Positions 16,135 through 25,257 of a stretch of DNA of 64,000 nt are shown piece by piece (the stretch's first letter is position 1; each line of letters opens with the position of its first letter). The DNA is from an uncultured Collinsella sp. (GTDB taxonomy: Bacteria; Actinomycetota; Coriobacteriia; Coriobacteriales; Coriobacteriaceae): contig CABQLM010000001.1 in NCBI GenBank assembly GCA_902465105.1, forward strand, positions 82,702 to 146,701, in the 5' to 3' direction. A model generated the notes under the pieces. That model searched no databases. It was not told the origin of the DNA and worked only from the letters and a program-made list of their open reading frames with translations. The translations under genes were made by a program, and so were the position numbers.

Positions 16135-17154
16135 CTACTCGGCCGTTATGGTGATGTTTTCCCGGTGTGCGCGGATGACGTCCCAGCTAAAGTGCTCGAC
16201 CAACTGCTCGGCAGAGCGCGGCGAGGTGTCCGGCGCGATGCCCGTTTGCCCGGCGAGCCAACCCAGCAGTGCCTCGGGCGTGCCAAAGCGTGCGCGTAGT
16301 TCGCCCAGGTCCAGATCGCGGTCGCGCTTGGAAAGGCGGCGGCCGTCCGGCGACATGAGCAGCGGAATATGTGCGTAGTGTGGCGTGGGAAGTCCCAGCA
16401 GACGCTGCAGGTAGATTTGGCGCGGCGTGGAGCCCAGCAGGTCGCATCCGCGCACGACCTCGGTGACGCCCATGGCGGCGTCGTCGACCACCACGGCCAG
16501 CTGGTAGGCAAACACGCCGTCGCTGCGGCGCACCAAAAAGTCGCCGCACTCGGTGGCGAGTGCCTCGCATTGGGCCCCGTACGTGCGGTCCACGAATTCG
16601 ACCACATCGTCTGCGAGGTCGTCGACGGCGGGCACGCGCAGGCGCGTGGCCGGGGCGCGCAGGGCACTGCGGCGGGCAACCTCCTCGGCAGAAAGGCCTC
16701 TGCAGGCGCCGCGGTAGATGGGCGTGCCGTCGCTGGCATGCGGCGCGCTCGCGGCGTGGAGCTCGGCACGCGTGCAAAAGCAGGGATAGGTGAGGCCGGC
16801 GTCTTTCAGCCGGCGCAAGGCGCTCTCGTACAGATCCAGGCGATCGTGCTGGTAGTAGGGGCCTTCGTCCCACTCCAGCCCCAGCCAGGCTAGGTCGTCG
16901 ATGAGTTGGGCGGCAAGTTCCGGGCGCTTACAGCGATCGTCCAGGTCTTCGATGCGCAACACGATGCTGCCGCCTTGGCTGCGGGCCGAAAGCCACGCGC
17001 ACAGGCAGCTGAACACGTTGCCCAGGTGCATGCGGCCCGATGGCGACGGGGCAAAGCGCCCCACGACGGGCGGGGCTGCGGGCGTGCTGGTGGCTGCTGC
17101 CGTCGTTGGCGCGGTTGCGGAGGGCGTTGCTATGCTGTGTGCGTTGATATCCAT
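16135..17154 (-). CDS. gluQ: Glutamyl-Q tRNA(Asp) synthetase
   Basis: 339 residues. This truncated GluRS paralogue attaches glutamate to queuosine in tRNA(Asp). Class I motifs are clear: GRFAPSPSGRMHLGN (HIGH-type, about 42-56) and RLSKRDRD (KMSKS-type). The zinc ligands typical of GluQRS are present (CFCTRAE, then YRGAC). There is no anticodon-binding domain, as expected. An Ala/Thr/Pro-rich N-terminal tail of about 40 residues is unusual. The start at 17154 is the last Met before the catalytic core; the frame stays open upstream into repeat-bearing DNA. Queuosine synthesis or salvage genes should exist elsewhere. Confidence 0.9.
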   Translation of the reverse strand: MDINAHSIATPSATAPTTAAATSTPAAPPVVGRFAPSPSGRMHLGNVFSCLCAWLSARSQGGSIVLRIEDLDDRCKRPELAAQLIDDLAWLGLEWDEGPYYQHDRLDLYESALRRLKDAGLTYPCFCTRAELHAASAPHASDGTPIYRGACRGLSAEEVARRSALRAPATRLRVPAVDDLADDVVEFVDRTYGAQCEALATECGDFLVRRSDGVFAYQLAVVVDDAAMGVTEVVRGCDLLGSTPRQIYLQRLLGLPTPHYAHIPLLMSPDGRRLSKRDRDLDLGELRARFGTPEALLGWLAGQTGIAPDTSPRSAEQLVEHFSWDVIRAHRENITITAE

Positions 17155-17661
17155 GCGGATGAGTATAGCGCGGGCGCGGTGGGGAGGCGTCACTGTGGGC
17201 CGCAAGTTGTCGAGGCCCCGCATTGCGTATGGCGGGCCGCAGACTCGGTGTTTTGATTCCTGTCCATCAACTCGGCACCTTAGACGACAGAAACCCCGGC
17301 AGCTCTTCGCAACTGCCGGGGATTCCGCGGAAAAGGGGGACATGATCCTCAAGCGAACGGGAAAGGGGCAACCGTTTTCGCTCAACTGCTTTATGCCCTT
17401 CGACCGTAGGCTCAATCAGCGTATTCCGCGGCAACACAAAGCCGCTACACCTGTGACGGAGCTGTGAAGTGGTATCTATTGCCAGGGCGGAGCTCGGTCG
17501 GGGACTGTCCCAAACTGCCGACAGATAAGGAACGTCCCCAAGTGCCAGGCTCGGGTAGGACTTTTGTCCCATTTGACGTTCCGTTGGCCCAGATATTCGT
17601 CATGTGTGCCCGCAAACGTGGGACAATGGCGCTGTTGGTTTTACAGACAAAGGATGTGCCT
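17155..17661. other. 507-bp intergenic region with hairpin and repeat
   Basis: Contains a perfect-stem hairpin CCCCGGCAG/CTGCCGGGG near 17293-17324 without a T-run, the family F repeat at 17500-17546, and further GGGAC-type fragments to about 17585. No gene or RNA is recognised. The promoter of the DUF2207 gene must lie in its last 100 bp. Confidence 0.5.
17500..17546. repeat. 47-bp repeat, family F, copy 1 (inverted orientation)
   Basis: Reverse complement begins GGCACTTGGGGACGTTCCTT and ends AGTCCCC. It is the same length as 19719-19765 and nearly the same sequence, in the opposite orientation. The two copies flank the DUF2207 gene. Confidence 0.8.
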
Positions 17662-19605
17662 ATGAACGCCCCCGTTGCCAATGCCTGCCGGCGGCGCCGC
17701 TTGTTTGCGCGATTCGTCTCTGCCTGCGCGTTTGTCGCGTTTGCGTTGCTGCTGCTTCCCGTCGCCGCGTGCGCCGACGGCTACTCCATGACCCAAACCT
17801 ATATCGGTGCCACGGTCGAGGCCGATGGATCGTTAACCGTTGTTGAGGGGCGTCAGTTTGATTTTGACGACGACATCAACGGCGTGTATTGGGATATCAA
17901 CACGGGCACCAACCAGCAGGGCGGCTCGGCGAGCGTCGACGTGTTGGGCGTTGAGGAAGAGGACACCGCGTTCAACAAAGTCGATAGCGCGAACAAGGGT
18001 GACTCTGGCGTCTACACGGTCGAGCAGTCCGACGGCGGCGTAAGGATTAAGGTGTTCAGCCCCCACGAGAGCGGCGATAGCGCGATCTATTACGTGAGCT
18101 ACACCATGACCGGTGCGGTCATGAACTGGTCCGATACCGCCGAGCTCTACTGGAAGTTTGTGGGTGACGGCTGGTCCGCGGATTCCGACGATGTCGAGAT
18201 GGAAGTACGCTTCGCAAATGCCGCTGCCGGGACGGCGGCCGTCAAGGGCGATAACTTCCGCGCATGGGGCCACGGCCCGCTGACGGGCGACGTATCGCTC
18301 GATGCGGACGAACCCATGGTCACCTATACCATTCCCTGTGTGCACCAGGGCGAGTTTGCCGAGGCGCGCATCGCCTTCCCCAGCGACTGGGTGCCGCAGC
18401 TTGCCGCCTCGGGCGAAGAGCGTATGTCAACGATCCTGAGCGAAGAGAAGGAATGGGCCGACGAGGCTAACGCCCGCCGCGCTCACGCTCGCATGATTGC
18501 CAATGCACTTGCCGTGCTAAGTGTTGTCGCGGCGGTGGCCTTTACCGGCACAATCGTTGTGCTTAAGCTGCGCCGCCGTAAGCCCAAGCCACTTTTCCAG
18601 GACGAATATTTCCGCGATGTGCCTTCGGCCGACCATCCCGCCGTGCTTTCGGCCCTCATGAGCTGGAACGAGGTGCCCGATCAGGCATATATCGCCACGC
18701 TCATGAAGCTCACTGACGACCGTGTAATCAAGCTGGAGCAGGCGACCGTGACCAAGGCCAAGAAGGGTCTGTTGGGGCGTGAAAAAGAAGAGCAGACGTA
18801 TCGCGTGACGGTGAGTGATGCGGGCTGGAAGTCGGCCAAGGGCATTGACCACATGGTGCTCAAGGTCTTCTTTGCCGGTGCTAAGCCTGACGAGAACGGC
18901 GATCGCTCGCGCACGTTCGACGAGCTGCAGCACTACGTCAAGCAGCACGCTACACCCGTGGGCGACAAACTCGAGGACTATCAGAACACCGTTAGGGGCA
19001 AGCTGGCCGATAGCGAGTACGTTGCCTCGGACGGCATTGTCGCAATGGTGTTTTGCCTGGTTCTTGGTATTCTGATCGCCTTTGTTCCCGTGGGATCCAT
19101 CTTCTTTACCGACGGCGCACAGGCGAACATTATCGCCGCGGTGATTTCGGTGCCCATCGTGCTGGTGGGCATCGGTGCGGGTCTTACCTTTCGCCGCTTT
19201 ACGCCGGAGGGTGCCGAGGTGGCGGCCCGTTGCAAGGCGCTCAAGCATTGGCTCGAGGATTTTACGCGCCTAAAGGAAGCCGTCCCCGGCGATCTGGTCC
19301 TGTGGAATAAACTTCTGGTGATGGGTGCGGCGCTGGGCGTTTCGAAGGAAGTCTTGCGTCAGCTTGCCGAGGCTGTTCCTCCCGAGGTGCGCGAGGCCGA
19401 CGGTTTCTACGACAATTACCCCTGCTACTGGTGGTACTACCATCATTACGGCAACGAATCGCCATTCGATTCGTTTAACAGTGTGTATCACGAGAGTATC
19501 CGCGAGCTGGCGTCGAGCTCGGATAGCTCGGGTGGCGGCGGAGGCGGCGGCTTCTCTGGCGGCGGAGGCGGCGGCGTCGGCGGAGGCGGCGGCGGAACGT
19601 TCTAA
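17662..19605 (+). CDS. DUF2207 domain membrane protein
   Basis: 647 residues. A basic N-terminus and hydrophobic stretch (about 12-35, ending VAACA-DG) form a signal peptide. An extracytoplasmic DUF2207 beta domain (about 40-275) follows. Then come a membrane helix (about 285-305), a cytoplasmic region (about 315-450), two more membrane helices (about 455-515) and a soluble C-terminal segment. The protein ends in a Gly-rich tail of alternating Ser and Gly runs, normal for this family. Function unknown; cell-surface or membrane role presumed. The ATG at 17662 follows AAAGGATG. Family F repeats flank the gene on both sides. Confidence 0.88.
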   Translation: MNAPVANACRRRRLFARFVSACAFVAFALLLLPVAACADGYSMTQTYIGATVEADGSLTVVEGRQFDFDDDINGVYWDINTGTNQQGGSASVDVLGVEEEDTAFNKVDSANKGDSGVYTVEQSDGGVRIKVFSPHESGDSAIYYVSYTMTGAVMNWSDTAELYWKFVGDGWSADSDDVEMEVRFANAAAGTAAVKGDNFRAWGHGPLTGDVSLDADEPMVTYTIPCVHQGEFAEARIAFPSDWVPQLAASGEERMSTILSEEKEWADEANARRAHARMIANALAVLSVVAAVAFTGTIVVLKLRRRKPKPLFQDEYFRDVPSADHPAVLSALMSWNEVPDQAYIATLMKLTDDRVIKLEQATVTKAKKGLLGREKEEQTYRVTVSDAGWKSAKGIDHMVLKVFFAGAKPDENGDRSRTFDELQHYVKQHATPVGDKLEDYQNTVRGKLADSEYVASDGIVAMVFCLVLGILIAFVPVGSIFFTDGAQANIIAAVISVPIVLVGIGAGLTFRRFTPEGAEVAARCKALKHWLEDFTRLKEAVPGDLVLWNKLLVMGAALGVSKEVLRQLAEAVPPEVREADGFYDNYPCYWWYYHHYGNESPFDSFNSVYHESIRELASSSDSSGGGGGGGFSGGGGGGVGGGGGGTF

Positions 19606-19619
19606 CGGTCGTAAATTAT

Positions 19620-19668
19620 GGGATGGGTCTTCCCCGGCGGCTGTTGCCGGAAGATCCATCCCATTTTT
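19620..19668 (+). terminator. Terminator after the DUF2207 gene
   Basis: GGGATGG-TCTTCC pairs with GGAAGA-CCATCCC around an inner GGC/GCC stem, followed by ATTTTT. Confidence 0.85.
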
Positions 19669-19718
19669 ATGCTCAGAAGCGATGCAAGCTTTCGAGCGGG
19701 GCTGTTTGCTCCACGGAT

Positions 19719-19765
19719 GGCACTTGGGGACGTTCCTTTTATGCCGGCAGTTTAGGAACGTCCCC
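19719..19765. repeat. 47-bp repeat, family F, copy 2
   Basis: GGCACTTGGGGACGTTCC with inverted AGGAACGTCCCC at the other end. A partial third unit (GGCACTTGGGGACACTCCC) follows at about 19773-19791. It lies between the convergent DUF2207 and GNAT genes. Confidence 0.82.
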
Positions 19766-19804
19766 GGATGTCGGCACTTGGGGACACTCCCTTGACTACC
19801 GGGT

Positions 19805-20446
19805 TTAGGCGGTTAGGTCGAGTTCATAGAGGAAGCTTTCGCGTGGCATGTCGTGACGGCGCTCTTCGCGGTTGGCGCGGTGCGTGGCCGTGCGCTTAAA
19901 GCCGTGCAGCTCGTAGAACTTCCACGAGCAGTTGGAGTCGGTATACAGGTGCGCCCTCGTCGCTCCGCGCGAGGACAGGTGCGAGACCGCGGCATCGAGT
20001 AGAACCGAGCCAACGCCCAGGCCGTGGACATCGCGATCCACGGCAAGCAGCGTGACCTCGTTGTCATGCGGCAGCGGGCTGCTCTCGAGCAGGCGGTTGT
20101 TGGTCCGAATGGTGGCGCGCACAAACGAGAGATACTCGGCACAGGCATCGGGCTCCAACTCACGCATCTGCGACAGCAATGCGCGTTCGGTATCCATCCA
20201 ATGTTCCTTAACGGTGGCGCCGCTGCTTTGCCCCGCACGTGCAAGCGCAATGCCGCGCGCCTGACCGTCGATTACGGCAACCTGCGAAAACGTCGAGGAA
20301 GAAAGGCAGTAGGCAAGATCGCACGCGGCCTCAAGGCGGTTGTACTCATCGTTATCCGAGTTGTTGTGCCAAAGCTGCTGCAAGATCAGCGTGATGGCGT
20401 CGAAATCTTCGGTATCAAACGGTCGGTAGAGAACCCGCGAGACCAT
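19805..20446 (-). CDS. GNAT-family N-acetyltransferase
   Basis: 213 residues. The N-terminal half is helical. The C-terminal half holds the GNAT core: LLAVDRDVHGLGVGSVLLDAA gives the acetyl-CoA pyrophosphate loop (R/Q-x2-G-x-G/A pattern as VHGLGVG), followed by ARAHLYTDSNCSWKFYELHGF, the usual strand-5/helix-4 region. The acceptor (small molecule, antibiotic or protein N-terminus) cannot be inferred. AAAGAGG precedes the ATG. It is a single gene, divergent from purH. Confidence 0.87.
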   Translation of the reverse strand: MVSRVLYRPFDTEDFDAITLILQQLWHNNSDNDEYNRLEAACDLAYCLSSSTFSQVAVIDGQARGIALARAGQSSGATVKEHWMDTERALLSQMRELEPDACAEYLSFVRATIRTNNRLLESSPLPHDNEVTLLAVDRDVHGLGVGSVLLDAAVSHLSSRGATRAHLYTDSNCSWKFYELHGFKRTATHRANREERRHDMPRESFLYELDLTA

Positions 20447-20723
20447 GGTGCCTCTTTCTATTGCGGATGCATATCGAGCACAGTTCTACCACGCTATTGG
20501 CATCTAATTATGGTGCCCCTGTGTTCCATCAACTCACCGTGCCCAGTGGCGCTCCTACAACCCCCGCCCGCAAGCTTTTTCTGCACATGCGCCCGTTGCG
20601 GGGTGCATCGATGCGCTCGATGCGCTACATTGAATCAGTATTTTCAATGCCGCTGCGCGAGCGCTGCAGATCGACGTATCACCGACTCACAGAGCACGGC
20701 GGCGTACCAGACAGGAGGACTGC

Positions 20724-22331
20724 ATGGGATCTGATGTGAAGATCGCACGCGCGTTGATCTCGGTTACCGATAAGACGGGCGTCGTCGATTTCGCACGGAC
20801 GCTGGTTGATGACTTTGGCGTCGAGATCATCTCTACGGGCGGCACGGCTCGTGCCATCGAGGACGCGGGCGTTCCCGTAACCCCCATCGAGGAGTTCACG
20901 GGCTATCCCGAGATGATGGACGGCCGCGTCAAGACGCTGCACCCCAAGGTCCACGGCGCGCTGCTGGCCCGTCGCGATTCCGAGCAGCACATGCAGGAGG
21001 CCGCTCAGCACGGCATTAAGCTGATCGACCTGGTCGTCGTCAACCTGTACGAGTTCGAGAAGACCGTCGCCAACCCCGAGGTCACCTTCGCGGATGCCAT
21101 TGAGCACATCGACATCGGTGGTCCTTCCATGCTGCGCTCTGCCGCCAAGAACGCCGCGAGCGTTACCGTCATCTCCGACCCGGCCGACTATGATGCCGTC
21201 CTGGCCGAGATGCGTGAGACCGGTGGCTGCACCACGCTTTCCACCCGTCGTCGCCTGCAGGTGAAGGTCTACCAGACCACCGCCGCCTACGATACGGCTA
21301 TCTCCCGTTGGCTTGCCGCCCAGGCAAGCGACGTGGCGGACACCTCTGCCAAGCTCGAGATCTCGCTGGAGAAGGTCGACGACCTGCGCTATGGCGAGAA
21401 TCCTCAGCAGAAGGCTACGGTCTACCGCTTTGCCGAGGGCTGTGAGAACACTGCGAGCTCGCAGTTCCCGCTCGTGGGCTCCGAGCAGATTCAGGGCAAG
21501 CCGCTCAGCTACAACAACTATCTGGATGCCGACGCCGCCTGGAACCTGGTCCGCGAGTTCGACGAGCCGGCCTGCGTGATCCTCAAGCATCAGAACCCCT
21601 GCGGTTCCGCCGTTGCCGAGGACATTACGGCCGCCTACGACCGCGCCTTCGCCTGCGATCCCAAGAGTGCCTTTGGCGGCATCATCGCCTGCAACCGCGA
21701 GGTTCCCTTTGATCTGGTTGAGCACTTCGCCGATCAGAACAAGCAGTTCGTCGAGGTCATCATCGCCCCGAGCTACACCGATGAGGCGCTCGAGCGCATG
21801 GCCAAGCGCCCCAACCTGCGCGTGCTGGCTACCGGCGGCGTGGACCACGGCGCCAAGGTGGAGCTGCGCTCCGTCGACGGCGGCATGCTGGTGCAGGAAG
21901 TCGACCACGTGACCGAGGATCCCGCGACCTTTACGTTCCCCACCGACCGCAAGCCCACCGACGCCGAGATGGCCGAGCTCGAGTTTGCCTGGAAGGTCTG
22001 CAAGGGTGTTAAGTCCAACGCCATCCTAGTCTCCAAGGGCAAGGCCGGCATTGGCATGGGCCCCGGTCAGCCCAACCGCGTTGACTCTGCGCTGCTTGCC
22101 TGCGAGCGTGCCGAGGACTTCTGCGAGCGCGAGGGCGTGGAGAAGGGTGGTTTTGCCTGCGCAAGCGACGCGTTCTTCCCGTTCCGCGACAACGTCGACG
22201 TGCTTGCCGAGCACGGTGTGACTTGCATCATCCAGCCCGGCGGCTCCAAGCGCGACGACGAGAGCATCCAGGCCTGCAACGAGCATGGTATTGCGATGGT
22301 CTTCACGGGGGCCAGGCATTTTAGGCACTAA
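20724..22331 (+). CDS. purH: Bifunctional AICAR formyltransferase / IMP cyclohydrolase (PurH)
   Basis: 535 residues, the standard length. The N-terminal IMP cyclohydrolase domain (about 1-200) has [20 protein letters not shown] and [15 protein letters not shown]. The C-terminal transformylase domain has [11 protein letters not shown], the catalytic Lys-His pair in [27 protein letters not shown], and a closing [29 protein letters not shown]. It converts AICAR to FAICAR and then IMP, the last two steps of purine synthesis, using AICAR partly from HisF. GGAGG precedes the ATG. It is a lone gene with its own terminator. Confidence 0.97.
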   Translation: MGSDVKIARALISVTDKTGVVDFARTLVDDFGVEIISTGGTARAIEDAGVPVTPIEEFTGYPEMMDGRVKTLHPKVHGALLARRDSEQHMQEAAQHGIKLIDLVVVNLYEFEKTVANPEVTFADAIEHIDIGGPSMLRSAAKNAASVTVISDPADYDAVLAEMRETGGCTTLSTRRRLQVKVYQTTAAYDTAISRWLAAQASDVADTSAKLEISLEKVDDLRYGENPQQKATVYRFAEGCENTASSQFPLVGSEQIQGKPLSYNNYLDADAAWNLVREFDEPACVILKHQNPCGSAVAEDITAAYDRAFACDPKSAFGGIIACNREVPFDLVEHFADQNKQFVEVIIAPSYTDEALERMAKRPNLRVLATGGVDHGAKVELRSVDGGMLVQEVDHVTEDPATFTFPTDRKPTDAEMAELEFAWKVCKGVKSNAILVSKGKAGIGMGPGQPNRVDSALLACERAEDFCEREGVEKGGFACASDAFFPFRDNVDVLAEHGVTCIIQPGGSKRDDESIQACNEHGIAMVFTGARHFRH

Positions 22332-22360
22332 GTTTCGCCCTGGGACAAAATAATCTCTGC

Positions 22361-22396
22361 AAAAGACGGTCGCTCCGTTTGGAGGGCCGTCTTTTT
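22361..22396 (+). terminator. Terminator after purH
   Basis: AAAAGACGG-CCTCC type stem: AAAAGACGGTC and GGCCGTCTTTTT pair, with inner CTCC/GGAG. Confidence 0.87.
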
Positions 22397-22412
22397 GGTA
22401 TAAGAGGACGGA

Positions 22413-23144
22413 ATGACTAACACGAAAGGTATGACCATGCCCCAGATTGATGATGCCGAGCTGTTTGGCAATGCCGATGATCAGCGTGCGTATGAGGATT
22501 TTTGCGTTAATCAGGAGGCGGTCGAGAAGTTTACGCTCGACAAGCCCGCGCTTGTCTGCCGTTGGCGCATGTCCAACAAAAAGGTGCCCATGCTCAACCG
22601 TCACATTCGCGCGCTGTCCGAGCGCCTGGTGCAGGGTGAGCCGCTTACCCACAACATGCTCAGCTGGGCCAAGCAGCACGTCGAGTGGTCGCTCGCCGAG
22701 GGCGATTACACCGCGCGCGACGGCGTGCTCATGCTGGTGATCGACGTCAATGGCAATGCCGCCATGACGGTGGGGGAGTACGAGCCGCTGGCCGATACGT
22801 CGGCCAAGGCGCTGCGTGCCCGCTCCGCCGAGGCCCGCTCCGAGGCCGACGAGACCGGCGTGGCGCCCGAGCTGCTCGCCGCCGTCAACAACGGCGAGCT
22901 GGCCTTTGTGGCGCCGGCGGACGAGTGCCTGTGCGGCACAGCGACGCTTATCGAGCAGTTGGCCCAGACCAAGGGCATCTCGGTCTCGCGCGTGGACATT
23001 CCCGCGCAGCTCAAGGGCGCGCTGTTCCTGGTGAGTGACGAGCACGGCGTGGTCCCCGCAACCGAGACGGACGCCGCCGAGGCCGACGCCGCCACGGTCG
23101 CCTTCTTTGCCGACGGCTACGAAAAGCTTCGTGCCCGCCGCTAA
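22413..23144 (+). CDS. Conserved-looking protein of unknown function
   Basis: 243 residues, soluble, no family recognised. The N-terminus is acidic (QIDDAELFGNADDQRAYEDF). The middle part has LVCRWRMSNKKVPMLNRHIRALSERL and a beta-rich stretch (GVLMLVIDVNGNAAMTVGEYEPLA). An Ala/Glu-rich helix follows, then DECLCGTATLIEQLAQTKGISVSRVDIP, which loosely resembles the end of class IV aminotransferases, too weak for a call. The start could be ATG 22413, 22431 or 22437; AGAGGAC favours the first. Codon use is the same as in neighbours, so it looks native. Confidence 0.65.
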   Translation: MTNTKGMTMPQIDDAELFGNADDQRAYEDFCVNQEAVEKFTLDKPALVCRWRMSNKKVPMLNRHIRALSERLVQGEPLTHNMLSWAKQHVEWSLAEGDYTARDGVLMLVIDVNGNAAMTVGEYEPLADTSAKALRARSAEARSEADETGVAPELLAAVNNGELAFVAPADECLCGTATLIEQLAQTKGISVSRVDIPAQLKGALFLVSDEHGVVPATETDAAEADAATVAFFADGYEKLRARR

Positions 23145-23205
23145 ATGATTTTTCTGGGACGGGGATTTAATAATCATTTGATCCTCGCTCCCGTTGCGAG
23201 CGAGG
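23143..23205. repeat. Two adjacent hairpins after the unknown gene
   Basis: AAATGATT (23143-23150) pairs with AATCATTT (23172-23179) around TCTGGGACGGGGA. CCTCGCT and AGCGAGG then pair at 23183-23205. Neither is followed by a T-run. Similar CTGGGACA words follow purH (22340) and lie near 59080. Confidence 0.55.
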
Positions 23206-23322
23206 GGCGAACCAAACGCTTTCGTTCGCGAACAGTTCTGTCACCTTGGCGCCGCGCGCGGTGCACACCTGCAGTTTCGCAGCCATAATGGTGGCAAGAC
23301 AACCAAGAGGGGAGCGGAACCC

Positions 23323-23994
23323 ATGCCGCTGATCTATGTCGTTGAGGACGACGAGCCCATTCGTCGCGAGCTTGTCGACATCCTTGCCCGCGCCGGGTTT
23401 GAAATCGAGGCCTGCGAATCGTTTGAGCATGTCTCGCGCGATATTCTCGCCGCCGCGCCCGACCTGGTGCTGCTCGACCTCACGCTTCCCGTCAAGGACG
23501 GCCAGCATATCTGCCACGAGGTTCGCCGCGAATCCGAGGTTCCCATCATCGTCCTCACGTCGCGCACGACCGAGATCGACGAGGTCATGGCCATGACGCT
23601 CGGCGCGGACGACTTTGTTCCCAAGCCCTACAGCGCGCGTGTGCTCGTGGCGCGCATCAACGCGCTGCTGCGTCGCACCGCGGCGGCAGGCGAGCGCAGT
23701 ACGCTCGTCCACAAGGGGCTGGAACTCGACCTCGCTCGCTCCACGGTCACCAACACGGCAACCGGCACCAGCACCGAGCTCACCAAAAATGAGCTGCGTA
23801 TCCTCTCGCTGCTTCTGAGCCGCGCAGGCAAGATCGTTTCGCGCTCGGCCATCATGCAGGATCTGTGGGACTCCGACGCCTTCGTGGACGACAATACGCT
23901 CACTGTCAACATCAACCGCCTGCGCACCACGCTCGAAAAAATCGGCATCAAGGGATATTTAACCACGCATCGCGGCCAGGGCTATTCGGTCTAG
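23323..23994 (+). CDS. OmpR-family response regulator (BceR-like)
   Basis: 223 residues. The receiver domain has VVEDDEPIRREL at the start, phospho-acceptor Asp52 (LVLLDLTLPVKDG), Thr in VLTSRT and Lys in DDFVPKPYSA. The winged helix (about 130-223) ends in THRGQGYSV. Sequence style and the partner kinase place it with BceR/VraR-type systems that respond to cell-envelope stress and peptide antibiotics. The start at 23323 follows GAGGGGAG. It lies 9 bp before the kinase gene. Confidence 0.9.
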   Translation: MPLIYVVEDDEPIRRELVDILARAGFEIEACESFEHVSRDILAAAPDLVLLDLTLPVKDGQHICHEVRRESEVPIIVLTSRTTEIDEVMAMTLGADDFVPKPYSARVLVARINALLRRTAAAGERSTLVHKGLELDLARSTVTNTATGTSTELTKNELRILSLLLSRAGKIVSRSAIMQDLWDSDAFVDDNTLTVNINRLRTTLEKIGIKGYLTTHRGQGYSV

Positions 23995-24003
23995 GGGTTG
24001 GCT

Positions 24004-25047
24004 ATGTCGTTTGCCAAATTTTTCAAAGATGCGCTGCTTCCCGTCGCTGTGTGGACGTGCGGCGTGCTGCTGAGCTGCTTTGTGCTGACGGTCGCCGGCG
24101 CACCCGTTTCTATCGTGGTCGTGGCGGTTGGCGTGTCCTTTATCTTCGGTATGCTCGGCATCGTGATCGAGTACGCTCGCCGTCGCCGTTTTCTGTGTCA
24201 GTTGGAGCGCGCGGCAGAGGAGCTGGAGAGCCCCGCGTGGGTGCAAGAGATGGTGCAATGCCCGACCTATGCCGAGGGCGAGCTCGAGTACGAGGTTTTG
24301 CGCCGGGTGGGCAAAGCGGCCTGCGACGAGGTTGCCGAAGGCCGGCGTCAGACCGATGACTATCGCGACTATATCGAGAGCTGGGTCCACGAGGCCAAGC
24401 TGCCCCTGGCGGCAGCCCATCTGATTTTGGAAAACCTGGACGGCAGCGAAGACGATCTGTCGCGTGTGGATGACCTGGGTCGCGAGTTGGCTCGTGTGGA
24501 GCGCTATATCGACCAGGCGCTCTACTACGCGCGTTCGGAAGTCGTGGAGCGCGACTACCTGATTCGTCGTTGGAGCCTCAAGACCTTGGTGACGGGCGCG
24601 ATTAAAGCCAATGCGCGCGAGCTCATCGCGGCGCACGTGGCTCCGGTGTGCGAGAACCTCGACTACGAGGTCTTTACCGACGAAAAATGGCTGGAGTTCA
24701 TCTTGGGCCAGCTTATTCAGAACAGCATTAAATATGCGCGTGAGGACGGCGCGAAGATCGTGTTTTCGGGCGCGCTGTTGGACGAGGGTTTGGCGAGCGA
24801 GCGCATTGAGCTCACCGTTGCCGATAACGGCTGCGGCGTGTGCGCGGCAGACCTGCCGCGCGTGTTCGAGAAAGGTTTTACCGGCGACAACGGCCGCACC
24901 ACCAAGCGCGCAACGGGCATCGGCCTCTACCTGGTGGCGCGCCTGTGCTCCAAGATGGGCATCGACGTCACCGCGGCATCGGAGCCCGGCGAAGGCTTTG
25001 TCGTCACGTTTGCCTTCTCAACCAACAAGTTCCAATATTTCGAGTAG
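24004..25047 (+). CDS. Sensor kinase with two membrane helices (BceS-like intramembrane sensor)
   Basis: 347 residues. Two closely spaced membrane helices (about 11-31 and 36-54) leave almost no extracellular loop, the hallmark of intramembrane-sensing kinases. The phospho-acceptor box ESWVHEAKLPLAAA (His129) matches the BceS type. The ATPase domain shows the N box (QLIQNSIKYA), G1 (DNGCGV), F box (FEKGFTGDNG) and G2 (ATGIGLYL). BceS kinases normally take their signal from a BceAB ABC exporter encoded beside them; none is present here. The ATG at 24004 follows AGGGG. Confidence 0.9.
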   Translation: MSFAKFFKDALLPVAVWTCGVLLSCFVLTVAGAPVSIVVVAVGVSFIFGMLGIVIEYARRRRFLCQLERAAEELESPAWVQEMVQCPTYAEGELEYEVLRRVGKAACDEVAEGRRQTDDYRDYIESWVHEAKLPLAAAHLILENLDGSEDDLSRVDDLGRELARVERYIDQALYYARSEVVERDYLIRRWSLKTLVTGAIKANARELIAAHVAPVCENLDYEVFTDEKWLEFILGQLIQNSIKYAREDGAKIVFSGALLDEGLASERIELTVADNGCGVCAADLPRVFEKGFTGDNGRTTKRATGIGLYLVARLCSKMGIDVTAASEPGEGFVVTFAFSTNKFQYFE

Positions 25048-25078
25048 CGCACACGGCAGACGTCCACCCAAACAAAAC

Positions 25079-25113
25079 GTGCCGCCTCAAACGGGGCGGC
25101 ACGCCATCTTTTA
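25079..25113 (+). terminator. Terminator after the BceRS-like pair
   Basis: GTGCCGCC pairs with GGCGGCAC across TCAAACGG, followed by GCCATCTTTTAT. Confidence 0.75.
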
Positions 25114-25125
25114 TCAGCCAACTCG

Positions 25126-25257
25126 CTGAAGTAAGGCTGCGAAGGCCGCGGGGCCGGGAGGGGTTTCCTAAGGGCACATCCCGCAGCCGCAACGCGGCGA
25201 GGACGTGCTCGTGGAAACCCCGCAGGCCCCGCAGCCGGTGGGAGCAACGCTACTTCA
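25126..25257. repeat. 130-bp GC-rich palindrome overlapping the uspA stop codon
   Basis: Outer arms CTGAAGTA and TACTTCA, then GCGGGGCC-GGGGTTTCC against GGAAACCCC-GGCCCCGC, with a GC-rich centre that can pair again. Its right arm supplies the last codons and stop of uspA. No other copy was seen. It may act as a 3'-end stem for the minus-strand transcript. Confidence 0.7.

Noticed and set aside
19520..19605. Gly/Ser-rich tail of the DUF2207 protein as a novel feature
   Set aside because: A poly-Gly C-terminus is common in this family.
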